42,713 bases of DNA. It comes from Deltaproteobacteria bacterium (GTDB taxonomy: Bacteria > Desulfobacterota > Syntrophobacteria > Syntrophobacterales > Syntrophobacteraceae). The translations under genes were made by a program, and so were the position numbers. This document shows positions 9,839 through 20,100 of this stretch, in pieces. The notes beneath the pieces are model-generated. The model made no database searches. It saw only the letters and a list, made by a program, of their open reading frames with translations, and was not told the DNA's origin. Numbering within the stretch: the stretch's first letter is position 1; each line of letters opens with the position of its first letter. The stretch covers positions 1 through 42,713 of the forward strand of contig JAAYUJ010000512.1 of the NCBI GenBank assembly GCA_012517775.1, read 5' to 3'.

Positions 9839-11227
9839 ATGTCAACACCAAAGGACGAATATAGCTTTGAACGCTTCCATACGAGTGTCGGCCGGTTCGA
9901 TGTCTCAGGCAAGACGCTTCTGATACCCGACATGGCTCCTTTCGGAGCAAGGCTTCTTGCCGCCTGCTTTCGTGCCTTCGGGGTGGGTGCTGTTGTCATG
10001 GAGACATACAAGGGACTTGTCCTGGGAAAGGAGTATACTTCCGGGAAGGAATGCTTCCCCTGTCAGGTGACCCTGGGAGACATTCTCTATCACCTTCGAA
10101 AAGAGGAAGAACGACTCGGGCCGGCTTTTTCTCCGGAGAATTATGCTTATTTCCTGCCTGAAGCGGATGGTCCATGCCGATTTGGGATGTACAACAAGAT
10201 GCAGAGACTGATCCTTGACCGGTTTCCTGAATTCCGGGATGTTCCTATCGTCTTTCTCTCAACAGGAGACGCTTACGGAGCCGGGGGGCTGCTGCCTCCC
10301 GAACAGGCATCGATTTTCAGGAAGTTGAGTTATGTAGCAGTGATCATTGCGGACGTACTGGATCGCATCGTCTGGAGAGTGCGTCCCTATGAACGGCAAC
10401 CGGGGATGACCGATGCGTACATGGAGGATGCGCTCCGTTCGGTTTGTTCCGTTATCGAATCCTCCGGAGCGAGTCTCGATTTCAACCGGCTGCACCGGAT
10501 GGTGGAAGAGATAACCATTGAAACGTGCGCCTTCCTCGACTCTGGGAAACCTCGCCGTCCCCGTATCGGTATCGTTGGAGAGATTTATCTGCGCAGTCAT
10601 CCGGATTCGAACCAGAATATCATCCGTTATCTGGAGGATTTCGGGGGAGAAGTAGTGGATGCGTCCCTCGGAGAGTGGGTGAATTTCGTCACCTATGAGC
10701 GTGCCATGAAGACGAGGCGCCGCTTCAAAATTGCCTGGAGAGAAGGTGATCATACGCAACTGAGGCAGGCGGTGCGCCAACTGCTGGATCTGGAAATCGA
10801 ACGGTGCTACCAATACTGGAGACAGAGCCAGGTATATCGACGCACTCTTAAACACCTGGATATTCAACCCGACCACTCCATCCGCACCATCGAAAAGCGT
10901 CTCGAGGGAGATCATCTCTTCAGCTTTGATATTGGAACCGAAGCGGCTTTGAGTATCGGGGGGGCACTGGAATACGTCCATGACGGCTTTGACGGGATTG
11001 TCAACGTTTTTCCATTTACATGCATGCCGAGCACCATCTGTACGGCAGTATTGAAGCCTTTGCTTCACAAGAAGGGTATTCCTTACCTGGACGCGCCATG
11101 CGACGGAACCACTCAGCCGAACAGGGAAGTGGCTTTGCGCACATTCATGTATCAAGCGAAACAGCATCTGGAGTCTCGCACTGCGGGAGAGAATGGTAAG
11201 GCAACGAAATGGCAAGCCAGACACTGA
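9839..11227 (+). CDS. 2-hydroxyacyl-CoA dehydratase/activase-associated protein (partner of the preceding activase)
   Basis: 21-bp gap after the activase; MAPFGARLLAACFRAFGVGAVVM... YTSGKECFPCQVTLGDILYHL..., ...PRRPRIGIVGEIYLRSHPDSNQNIIRYLEDFGGEVVDA... resembles the C-terminal part of fused large activases. Confidence 0.8.
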   Translation: MSTPKDEYSFERFHTSVGRFDVSGKTLLIPDMAPFGARLLAACFRAFGVGAVVMETYKGLVLGKEYTSGKECFPCQVTLGDILYHLRKEEERLGPAFSPENYAYFLPEADGPCRFGMYNKMQRLILDRFPEFRDVPIVFLSTGDAYGAGGLLPPEQASIFRKLSYVAVIIADVLDRIVWRVRPYERQPGMTDAYMEDALRSVCSVIESSGASLDFNRLHRMVEEITIETCAFLDSGKPRRPRIGIVGEIYLRSHPDSNQNIIRYLEDFGGEVVDASLGEWVNFVTYERAMKTRRRFKIAWREGDHTQLRQAVRQLLDLEIERCYQYWRQSQVYRRTLKHLDIQPDHSIRTIEKRLEGDHLFSFDIGTEAALSIGGALEYVHDGFDGIVNVFPFTCMPSTICTAVLKPLLHKKGIPYLDAPCDGTTQPNREVALRTFMYQAKQHLESRTAGENGKATKWQARH

Positions 11228-12693
11228 TCATCAATGCCGCCCACCCGGAGGAATTCCGTGTAGCCATGGTGGAGGGGCAAACACTTGAAGGCTTCTTCAT
11301 TGAGACGGCTACACGGGGCAAGGTTGTGGGCAATCTTTACAAAGGCATCATCACACACGTGCAGACCAGCCTTCAGGCTGCATTCGTGAACTATGGAACG
11401 GAGCGCAACGGCTTCCTCCCGTTTCATGAAATCCATCCGGAATACTATCGCAAGGAGGCCCGCGAGCAAGTAAGAATCCAGGATGTCATTGAAGTGGGGC
11501 AGGAAGTCCTGGTCCAGGTGGAAAAGGAAGAGGTCGGCAACAAGGGGGCTCTTCTCACAACATACATTTCCCTTGCGGGCCGTGACCTCGTTCTGATGCC
11601 CGGCCAATCTCAAAGGGGGGTCTCCCGCAAAATCGAAGACGAAGAACAGCGGGGACGGCTGAAGGACTTGGCAAACAGCCTCAAGATTCCCGAGGACTTC
11701 GGCATCATCATACGCACGGCCGCTGAGAACTGCAGCAAGCGGGAAGTGGCCAAGGACCTGAATCACCTGGTGATGATCTGGGAGGACATCAAGAAACAGG
11801 TTCAGGAAACGCCGGCTCCCGCCCTTATCTACAAGGAACAGGATCTGGCCATCCGGGTGATTCGGGACTATTTCAACCCGAACATCAAGACGATTCTGGT
11901 GGATGACAAGGAAGTACACCGGCGGGTCAAGGATTTCATGGGGATCATCAGCCCCGCGCACCAGCGCAATGTCAAGCTTTACAAAGAGGACGGTCCCATC
12001 TATCACAAGTATCACCTGGAGGATCAGATCGAGCAGATCTTTCGAAACAAGGTTCCTCTGAAATCGGGAGGATACCTCCTCATCGACCAGACGGAAGCCC
12101 TTGTGGCCATTGATGTGAACTCCGGCCGGACCAATGGGGATTCCGCTCTTGAGGAGATGGTCTACAAAGTCAACCTGGAAGCCGCCGCCGAAATCCCGCG
12201 TCAACTGAGATTGCGAGACCTGGGAGGTCTGATTGTCATTGATTTCATAGACATGCGCGACAACCGCCACACAAGAGATGTGGAGCGTCGTTTGAAGGAA
12301 GAAATGAAGAAAGACAAGGCAAAAATCACGGTGGGACGGATCTCGCGGTTCGGCCTCATGGAGCTCTCACGCCAGCATCTCGGACTCAACATCATGCGGG
12401 GCTCTTTCCGTGAATGCCCTGTCTGCAAGGGGGTCGGCGTGACACGTTCACCAGAGGCAACCGCCGTGTGTTTCTTTAGAAAGATTTGGCTCATGCTGGC
12501 TCAGAAGAAACCGGCGACTATCCGGGGCACTTTTTCGGTCCCCGTAGCGAACTATCTCCTCAACAGAAAGCGCGGCGACCTCACGAAGCTCGAGGCGCAA
12601 TATGATGCCAGGATCATCATTGAAGCATCTACAAACCTTTATCCCCACGAAGGACACCTGGAATTTACACCTCGGGAAGTTCAAAACCAGTAA
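11209..12693 (+). CDS. rng: Ribonuclease G/E family
   Basis: S1-like N-terminus (GNLYKGIITHVQTSLQAAFVNYGTERNGFLPFHEI), ALVAIDVNSGR, GLIVIDFIDM, REGMELSRQ-like (RFGLMELSRQ), Zn-link CPVCKG. Start overlaps the upstream CDS end. Confidence 0.95.
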   Translation: MASQTLIINAAHPEEFRVAMVEGQTLEGFFIETATRGKVVGNLYKGIITHVQTSLQAAFVNYGTERNGFLPFHEIHPEYYRKEAREQVRIQDVIEVGQEVLVQVEKEEVGNKGALLTTYISLAGRDLVLMPGQSQRGVSRKIEDEEQRGRLKDLANSLKIPEDFGIIIRTAAENCSKREVAKDLNHLVMIWEDIKKQVQETPAPALIYKEQDLAIRVIRDYFNPNIKTILVDDKEVHRRVKDFMGIISPAHQRNVKLYKEDGPIYHKYHLEDQIEQIFRNKVPLKSGGYLLIDQTEALVAIDVNSGRTNGDSALEEMVYKVNLEAAAEIPRQLRLRDLGGLIVIDFIDMRDNRHTRDVERRLKEEMKKDKAKITVGRISRFGLMELSRQHLGLNIMRGSFRECPVCKGVGVTRSPEATAVCFFRKIWLMLAQKKPATIRGTFSVPVANYLLNRKRGDLTKLEAQYDARIIIEASTNLYPHEGHLEFTPREVQNQ

Positions 12694-12734
12694 TCCTCCC
12701 TCAGAATTCCCACCATGCTTTAGACAACAGGGAT

Positions 12735-12755
12735 GGCCGGACCTTCAGTCCGGCC
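12735..12755. other. Perfect 8-bp stem / 5-nt loop hairpin after rng
   Basis: GGCCGGAC-CTTCA-GTCCGGCC; no U-tract follows, so not a classic intrinsic terminator. Confidence 0.5.
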
Positions 12756-12948
12756 AAGAACGAGAAGTCTGCTTTCCTCTATCCCTAGAATTGCTGTAGT
12801 AGAAAACGATACCAACAGAACAGGCAATGTGAAAACTAGATTAATGAGCTTTGCCGGAATTGCCGTTTCTATATCGTAATGAATCGTTCAGGTTGGACGG
12901 GGCTTTTCTGGTTTTGTCATCACATTTCAAATTTCAAGGAGGAGAGTT

Positions 12949-14700
12949 ATGAAAAGGTTTCTCTTGCTGTGTATGGTTCTTTCAGTGGGCTTTGCCTGTT
13001 TCGGCACCAATGCCTTTGCATGGCAGGGCAGAATGGCCGGTATGGCCGATCCGTATGGACTCCTGGAAGATGAATCCGATTTCCTCGTCCATCCCGCCAT
13101 GATCGCCGACGGCGAGGGAGTGGACTTCTACGGACATTTCAAATATCTCTACAAGGATGTCTCTGACTGGAACTATGATTTCTCTCTCAATCCAAACAGT
13201 ATCAGAGTCCTCGGAAATCAGCTGAACATACCCGGCCTGTCCGCCCTGTCGCTCGGAGGAGGCTACAAAGGCTCGGGGGATGAAAACCACTACGACGCCT
13301 CAGCCGGAGCCGCTTTTCCCCTGGGATGCGGCAGGATGGGGGTCTTCTTCAACTACAAAGGGAAAAACGGCGACTACAACGGCACCGGGCTTTTTGCGGG
13401 CTCTGCCACTCTTGCCAACAATCCTTATGGTGCCGGTCTTGTGACCGGCTACAACATGGACAGCTCCATCGACAGCTTCATCGGCAGGATCATCTACGGC
13501 TTGCCTCTTGGAGCAAGTCTCAAGCTGGGCGCAGAGCTCGAAGTCGCATACAACAAGGACAAGAACAGCACCAAGGAAAGAATCACCGACCTTGTCTTCA
13601 ACGGAAATTCATACAAAGACTATTTCGACCTGACCAGTAAGAACAGCTTTGTTGGGACCCTCTTTCCCTTCATGTATCCCGTAGACTCAGAGTATTGGGA
13701 AATCACCCCCAAGGTCGGCCTCACCGGAGTGTCCGGACCCGTCAAATGGGGTCTCACCGTTCGCGGCGGCGCTGTGTTTTCAGGAGACAATTCATGGAGC
13801 TCCAGTCAATTCCTCGACTTGTACGGCATCCCTCTTGGGGTGGGGAATCTGACACCTCCCTGGGATCTGGCGGCAGATCACGGCTTTCGCATGGACGGTG
13901 ACGTGGACGGATGGAAAGTGGGGGGAGATTTTTGGCTCCGTTATGCTCTCTCTCCATGCATGAATCTCCCATTCCTCCTGAGAGTCGATCACAGGGAGAT
14001 CAACAGAAACGGCCGCGGTGCAGGACTCGTTTCCTGGGATCTCTGGGACAGCGCCGCGCCTCAGAACACGTATACCGGCAGTTATCCTTTAGGCTGGGAT
14101 TATGAGCATAAGGAAAGCGTCTTTGAAGTGGAGACCGGCGCAGGTCTGGAATACGTCCCCAGTAAGACGACACGCATCGCCGGAGGGCTCTATTACAAAT
14201 ACATGGATGCCAAGCAATCCCTGGGAATGACTCCCACTGCAACCTTTGCCCTCGGCCCCCCCATCAACACCCTGGCAGTCTCTCTCCCCACAGCCTACGA
14301 TCCCGCTCCGGATAACACCGAGCACCAGATCATTCTCAGGATGGCGGCAGAAAGGGAAATCAACCCCTGTTTCGTCCTTCGTGGAGGTCTCAAGACTTTC
14401 ATCGGCTGGGTGAACGAGGACTTCGCCCTGGGCACGAACCTGTCCCCGACCGGTCTCAACCTCGTTACGTCCCGCTATTCTCTCAGTGGAACTCATTGGG
14501 GGATCATGGGAGCCATCGGCGCCACGGCAAAGTTCACGACTTTCGAAATTGAACCTTTCATCCAGGCGGGCTATGAAGAGTACGATCCCGATGGAGACGG
14601 CTATCTCAGTCTCGTCGGAGGCGTTGCCGACGCGGCCTTCGATGTGACCAAGGAACGCAGTGAAGCCCTGATCGGAGCGGGTATTTCCGTCCGATTCTAA
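12949..14700 (+). CDS. Secreted outer-membrane beta-barrel (porin-like) protein
   Basis: Signal peptide MKRFLLLCMVLSVGFACFGTNAFA; aromatic/Gly-rich amphipathic strands; terminal ...GISVRF with C-terminal Phe; strong SD AAGGAGGAGAGTT. Confidence 0.8.
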   Translation: MKRFLLLCMVLSVGFACFGTNAFAWQGRMAGMADPYGLLEDESDFLVHPAMIADGEGVDFYGHFKYLYKDVSDWNYDFSLNPNSIRVLGNQLNIPGLSALSLGGGYKGSGDENHYDASAGAAFPLGCGRMGVFFNYKGKNGDYNGTGLFAGSATLANNPYGAGLVTGYNMDSSIDSFIGRIIYGLPLGASLKLGAELEVAYNKDKNSTKERITDLVFNGNSYKDYFDLTSKNSFVGTLFPFMYPVDSEYWEITPKVGLTGVSGPVKWGLTVRGGAVFSGDNSWSSSQFLDLYGIPLGVGNLTPPWDLAADHGFRMDGDVDGWKVGGDFWLRYALSPCMNLPFLLRVDHREINRNGRGAGLVSWDLWDSAAPQNTYTGSYPLGWDYEHKESVFEVETGAGLEYVPSKTTRIAGGLYYKYMDAKQSLGMTPTATFALGPPINTLAVSLPTAYDPAPDNTEHQIILRMAAEREINPCFVLRGGLKTFIGWVNEDFALGTNLSPTGLNLVTSRYSLSGTHWGIMGAIGATAKFTTFEIEPFIQAGYEEYDPDGDGYLSLVGGVADAAFDVTKERSEALIGAGISVRF

Positions 14701-14726
14701 GGGAGATCGAATTTTAGCAAAAGGAA

Positions 14727-14749
14727 GGGGCGGGTTGAATCCCGCCCTT
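14727..14749. terminator. Hairpin in convergent intergenic space, probable (bidirectional) terminator
   Basis: GGGCGGG-TTGAAT-CCCGCCC-TTA between the convergent porin gene and histidine kinase; weak T tail. Confidence 0.5.
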
Positions 14750-14818
14750 ATCCATTAAGAACAAAAATCTTTTCGAAACCCCGCAGGATCAACACGGTGA
14801 CTCGAGCAGTTGATAGGC

Positions 14819-16741
14819 TCACCGTTGCAGCACTCGCTCCAGCTCGGACTCGAGCTCACTCATCTGGTATGGCTTTTCAAGAACCCCCCTGAAGCCCCAC
14901 GATTCATGCTGCGTCATGATTGGGTCGGTGGAGTAACCGCTCGATACAATCACTCTGACTCCCGGGTCGATTTGAAGGAGCTTTTCCATAGTCTCCTTTC
15001 CACCCATGCCACCGGGTACTGTGAGGTCCAAGATGACCAGATCAAAAGGCTTGCCGTTGCTGCCAGCCTTTGCATACAGACTCAGGACTTCTGTACCGTC
15101 TCTCACAAGCTCGACGGAGTATCCCAGGTGTTCAATCATGGACCCCGCAACCCTGCGAACCATCTCCTCATCGTCCATCAGGAGAATTCGCATTTCCGCC
15201 CTGCCGGCTCCCTGGACATCCCCACTCGATACCCTGTCAGCCTCTTCAAGGGCAGGGAGATAAAGGTGAAAAACAGTACCGACATTCTGTTTTGTCTCGA
15301 CGGTGACACACCCCCGATGGTTCTCCATGATCGAATAAACCGTTGCCAGACCAAGTCCTTTCGCCGAACTTCTGGTAGTGAAATAGGGATCGAATATCCT
15401 GGAGAGATGCTCGTCCGGAATTCCAGGACCCTGATCTTCCACGGAAATCTGCACATATTTTCCACCTTGAATGCCAAGGCGATTCCCGCCCCGGACAATG
15501 GAATTCGCTGCGCTGATCCTGACCTTTCCCCCTCCCGGCATGGCTTGGAAAGCATTCGTCACCAAGTGCGTGATGGCTTGCTTGATCTGGAATTCATCCG
15601 CATCCACATCACAAAGGTCATCCTGGAAAGAGAGCACTGTCCGCTCTCTGAAATCCATCTGAGCGGTCAGGTGCATCTCCCTGATGATGGACTGGATGGA
15701 AACACGTTTTCTGACAGGCCCTCCCCCTTTGGAAAACGGCAACAACTGGCGGGCCAGCTCCTTTGCTCTCCGTGATGCCTGTTCAATATCCTCCAGTCTC
15801 TCTGCCATCCCGCTCCCAGGTCCCGCATCGAGCTTGGCCAGTGAAATGCTTCCGAAGATGGTCGTGAGAATGTTATTGAAATCATGAGCGATACCGCCTG
15901 CAAGCGTTCCGATGGCTTCCATTTTCTGTGCGCGAAGAAGCCGCGCCTCCATGAGCTTTCTTTCTGTCAGATCCTCCAGAATGACAAGCGCTCCCATATC
16001 CTCACTCCCCAGGGGAAGTACCTTCAGTGAAGCCTGTTTCCCGCCGATCACGAGCTCCAATGCCTCCCCCCCATTTTGGTGGCAATTTCCATTCGCATCC
16101 AGGAGTCTCTCCACTTTCCCGCGATCTGAATCTTGAAAGAGATCCGTCAACCTGGAGGCAATGAGTTCATCTTCCGGCACACCGATCAGTTTCAGTGCGG
16201 TCTGATTGAGGAATACGATCCTGCCGTTTCCTGTGATCTCCACAACACCTTCTTTCATGGTTTCGAGGATGACCTCGAAATGGTGCTTAACGGTCAGGAG
16301 CTCCCTTGTAATCTGACGGGGGTGCATGGTCTCACCCCCTATCGTCATCCCGCTCCCTGTGCGACGCGATCCCGATTCCGCCTCTTTCAGGACTGTCAGA
16401 ACGTGCCGTCTCATCTGGTCGAACGGGGCTTTGGCTATACAGGCATCGGCGCCGAAGGCGAGGAAATCGATCTTTTCGTCCGCTGCAATGGCCGAGAGAA
16501 TGACCACATAGGCATCCCGGAGCTTCGGGTTCTTGCGAATGATGCGGCAGAGTTTTTCTCCACTGACATGCGGCATGATCAGATCGACAAAGAGGACTTC
16601 CGGCGTGAAGTCTTTCAGGATATCCAGGGCAGCAAGGCCGTCCTCTGCCGTGACGACGTGATTTCCCTCTTCGCTGAGGAGCTCCGACATGAACTTCAGC
16701 ATGACGGGGTGATTGTCGACAACCAGTATCCTTCTGCTCAT
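14819..16741 (-). CDS. Hybrid sensor: REC-PAS-HisKA-HATPase-REC
   Basis: N-terminal REC (RILVVDNHPVMLKFM...VLFVDLIMP), PAS, H-box GGIAHDFNNILTTIFG, HATPase (VTNAFQAMPGGGKV...GPGIPDEHLSRIFDPYFTT), C-terminal REC (RILLMDDEEMVRR...LVILDLTVPGGMGG). Confidence 0.95.
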   Translation of the reverse strand: MSRRILVVDNHPVMLKFMSELLSEEGNHVVTAEDGLAALDILKDFTPEVLFVDLIMPHVSGEKLCRIIRKNPKLRDAYVVILSAIAADEKIDFLAFGADACIAKAPFDQMRRHVLTVLKEAESGSRRTGSGMTIGGETMHPRQITRELLTVKHHFEVILETMKEGVVEITGNGRIVFLNQTALKLIGVPEDELIASRLTDLFQDSDRGKVERLLDANGNCHQNGGEALELVIGGKQASLKVLPLGSEDMGALVILEDLTERKLMEARLLRAQKMEAIGTLAGGIAHDFNNILTTIFGSISLAKLDAGPGSGMAERLEDIEQASRRAKELARQLLPFSKGGGPVRKRVSIQSIIREMHLTAQMDFRERTVLSFQDDLCDVDADEFQIKQAITHLVTNAFQAMPGGGKVRISAANSIVRGGNRLGIQGGKYVQISVEDQGPGIPDEHLSRIFDPYFTTRSSAKGLGLATVYSIMENHRGCVTVETKQNVGTVFHLYLPALEEADRVSSGDVQGAGRAEMRILLMDDEEMVRRVAGSMIEHLGYSVELVRDGTEVLSLYAKAGSNGKPFDLVILDLTVPGGMGGKETMEKLLQIDPGVRVIVSSGYSTDPIMTQHESWGFRGVLEKPYQMSELESELERVLQR

Positions 16742-17124
16742 TCCCTTAACCTCACAACGGATTCACAGCTTCCCGAGGAACAGGAGTAAGCCTGGCATTG
16801 TGTGAACCCCGTTTGAATTGCTGACGAGATCTCCAAAAGACTCACGCAAAGCAACCGGATCTCTTCTCGAGCTCCATCAAGAAGCCCCCGATTCGCCCTC
16901 TTTTCGATTCGTTCCGCTATCTCCCTAATCACAGGCAATTCGAAGTTGAGGGCTGCCCCTTTTATAGAATGGGCACCCCGTGCCACTTTATGGTGATCCT
17001 TCTGATCAATGCCGGCCTGCATCAGCCCAATATCAGCTTCGGCAGCTTTCAGAAAGACCTCCAATAATTCCATGAACTCTTCTCGTGAAAATCCCAACCG
17101 CTCTTCCATGTTGCTCCAGTTCAT
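16738..17124 (-). CDS. Hpt domain histidine phosphotransfer protein
   Basis: MNWSNMEERLGFSREEFMELLEVFL...KVARGAHSIKGAALNFELPVI; HxxKG motif. ATGA overlaps with both neighbours. Confidence 0.92.
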   Translation of the reverse strand: MNWSNMEERLGFSREEFMELLEVFLKAAEADIGLMQAGIDQKDHHKVARGAHSIKGAALNFELPVIREIAERIEKRANRGLLDGAREEIRLLCVSLLEISSAIQTGFTQCQAYSCSSGSCESVVRLRE

Positions 17125-20100
17125 GCCGCATTCCCTCCCAGCAGCCACTTTTGTACGACTTCGTATATGTTTTCCCGCCTGATGGGCTTGGCGATGTAAT
17201 CATCCATCCCTGATTCAATGAATCTTTCCCGATCCTCCTTTAAAACATTGGCGGTCATGGCAATCACGGGGACCTTGTCATAACCGCAAGCCCTGATGGC
17301 TTTCGTAGCTTGCAGACCATCCATATCCGGCATTTGCACATCCATGAGAATGAGATCATAGAGGCCGGGATTGGCCGCATACATTACGACTGCCTCTCGC
17401 CCGGTGCGTGCCGCCTCAACCTTGTAGCCCGCCTTTGTGAGCATGATCGTAGCCAGTTTGAGGTTGGCCGGATTGTCCTCAACCAGGAGAATGTTCACCG
17501 CCTGCTTCATGTTCTCATGCAGGGTATGCTGGGTGACAATGCTCCTTTGCCTGCCGGCAGGGTCAAGAGCCCCCTGATGTCCGATGAGCCGGGCAATCAT
17601 CTTCCAGAGCTTCTCTCTGAGGACAGGTTTGATCAGAAATCCGTTGAAACCCGCCTCTTGACTCAGATAGGCACCCCGTTCCGTCGAAGAGGAAAACGCA
17701 AGAAGGGGAATCCCGGCAATCGGGGATTGCAGGCCGCGGATTTCCCTCGCCACATCAAACCCGCTGACTTCTGGCATCTGCAGATCGAGTATCGCCAGCC
17801 TGAATGGATCTCCCTCCGCGAGAGCCCTTTCCAATTCGGCGACGGCAGACTGCCCATCACCGAGGAAGGTCCCTCGCATACCGCCAAGTCCCAGGGTATG
17901 CTTCATAATGTCCAGGTTTGTCTTGTTGTCATCCACAACCAGAATTCTGGCACTCTCCAGAGAGACCTGTAAGGGAGTGTAGCTTCTCTGACTTTCAGTC
18001 TTCTCCAGCCAGGCCGTGAAATGGAAAGTACTCCCTTTGCCCGGCGTGCTTTCAGCCCACACTTCTCCCTGCATCAGGCCCGCTATCATACGACAGATGG
18101 TCAGACCAAGCCCGCTTCCCCCGTGTCTCCGGGTGGTAAAGGCGTCTGCCTGCTGGAAGGCATCGAAAATGACCTTGAGTTTCTCCGGTTGGATACCGGC
18201 CCCCGTATCCCGCACCGCAGTGTGCAGTTGCACCTGCTCGCCTCGCTCCCCGTTGACTCTCAGAGTCAGCTCGATCTCACCCGATTGTGTGAACTTTGCG
18301 GCATTTCCCACAAGATTGACCAGTACCTGTCGAAATCGGCCAGGATCCCCCATCACGCAGCCAGGCAAATCGTCTTCGATGCGACAGAGCATTTCCACGG
18401 GCTTCCCGGCCAGTGTCGGACGAACGAGATCACAGACCTCGTAGGCTATGATTTCCGGATCGAAATCGACGCGATCCAGATCCATCCTGCCCGCCTCGAT
18501 CTTGGAGAAGTCAAGGATGTCGTTGATCAATTGCAACAGGCTTTCCCCGCTGCGCTTGATGATCCGGGTATACTCCGCCTGCTCCTCGCGCATGGGACTG
18601 TCAAGCAACATGTCCGCAAACCCGATGATCCCGTTCATGGGTGTACGAATCTCATGGCTTATTCTTGCCAGAAACTCGCTTTTGGCAATCGAGGCCATTT
18701 GTGCCTTCACAGCCAGATCCTGAGCCTTCTCAATGGCCTTCTCCAATTCAATATTGAGGTCTTCCAGTTCACGATTCGCTTCGGCAAGCTGCTCTTCGAT
18801 CCGTCTGCGCTCGGAGATGTCGACGAAGCACTCGAGAAGGTAGGGGCGACCGTGAATATGGAGGGAAGCAACCGTCTTGAGAATGGGAACTGTTTGTCCG
18901 GAACCATTCACCAGGAGGTGCTCGGCACTGTCCGCAGTCTTCTTATGATCTGTCGCCGGATAGCGCCCCTTTGGATTGGGACGGACAAACTCACTGGAGG
19001 GGCGCCCCAAGACGGATTCCCTCTCCGCCCCCATCATTCGAACGGCTGTGGGATTCATATCCGTTATCACGCGGGAGGCCGCATCGATCAGAAGAACCCC
19101 CATGGGAACACTGTCAAAGAGTGCACGCATCAGCTGCTCCCGCTCTCTTGCACCTTCCTGTCTTTCCCGCTGGGAGACCTCGATGGCTTCAAGCATATTA
19201 TTGAGCGCTTCTGCCAGTGCGGCCAGTTCATCACGGCCGTGGAGCGTGATGCGCCTGCCCGAGTCAGTATCAATACCAATCTCGCGCACCTGTGTGCTCA
19301 GGTTTTCAAGCCTCTCAAGGACGAGTCTTTTCAAAAGCAGTGCCGCCAGTACACCGAGAACAACGCCGATGGAAACGAGGGAGACGGCAAGGTAATACAG
19401 GGTAGTCTTCGCCAGCATGTGGATCCTTCTGGGCGTGTCGACTCTCAGCAGGAATGCCGGTTCTCCCGGGATGTCCTTCAGGATGGTATAGCCGGCTATG
19501 ATGTCCTGGTCTATTTCCTGAACGAGAGTACCGGATTCCGAGGTTTCAAGAAGAGAGACAATTCGATGCACATCCGGCGATTGGTCTTCGGCGTGAAGGG
19601 GATGCATGATGAGAGACAGGTGAGTCAGCCTGCTCAAGAGCTCGATTTCTGCATCATCCAGAGATCGGCCGAAAACCAGGAGACCTCGCGCAGGACCTTC
19701 TCCATCACCTCTGCGGATCGGGTGAGTCGCTGCCAGCATTGCCCCCTCGGGAAAACACAATATCCCCGCATCGCTCTTCACCCCATCCGCAGAAAGAGGA
19801 TGATCGCCGGCCACAAAGGCACTCCGCTGGGAAAAGCGCTCCAGAATGCCCGGTGGAAGCGCTGCACTCTCCTTTTGTCGCGCGTTGAAAAACCGGCCAA
19901 AGACCACCCTGCCGGAAGTGTCCAAAAACACCACCATGTTGAGTCGCAACCGCAAGAATGTCGAATCGGGAAGATTCCTTCGGATGAATTCCTGGTCAAA
20001 TTCTTCCACAAAAGCGTAGGAATCATCCCATTCGGCCCAGTCACCGGCTTCAGACCTGAGGGTGTTCAGTTCCTGTGTTATGGCATCCAGCACCCTCTGG

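Noticed and set aside
10259-12270. 321-aa and 372-aa - strand ORFs (10259..11224, 11152..12270)
   Set aside because: Antisense to the activase partner and RNase G, both well supported.
12735-12755. GGCCGGAC-CTTCA-GTCCGGCC as another member of the dispersed repeat
   Set aside because: Sequence differs from the GTCGGG hairpins, no outer arms, single copy seen; also no U-tract for a confident terminator call.
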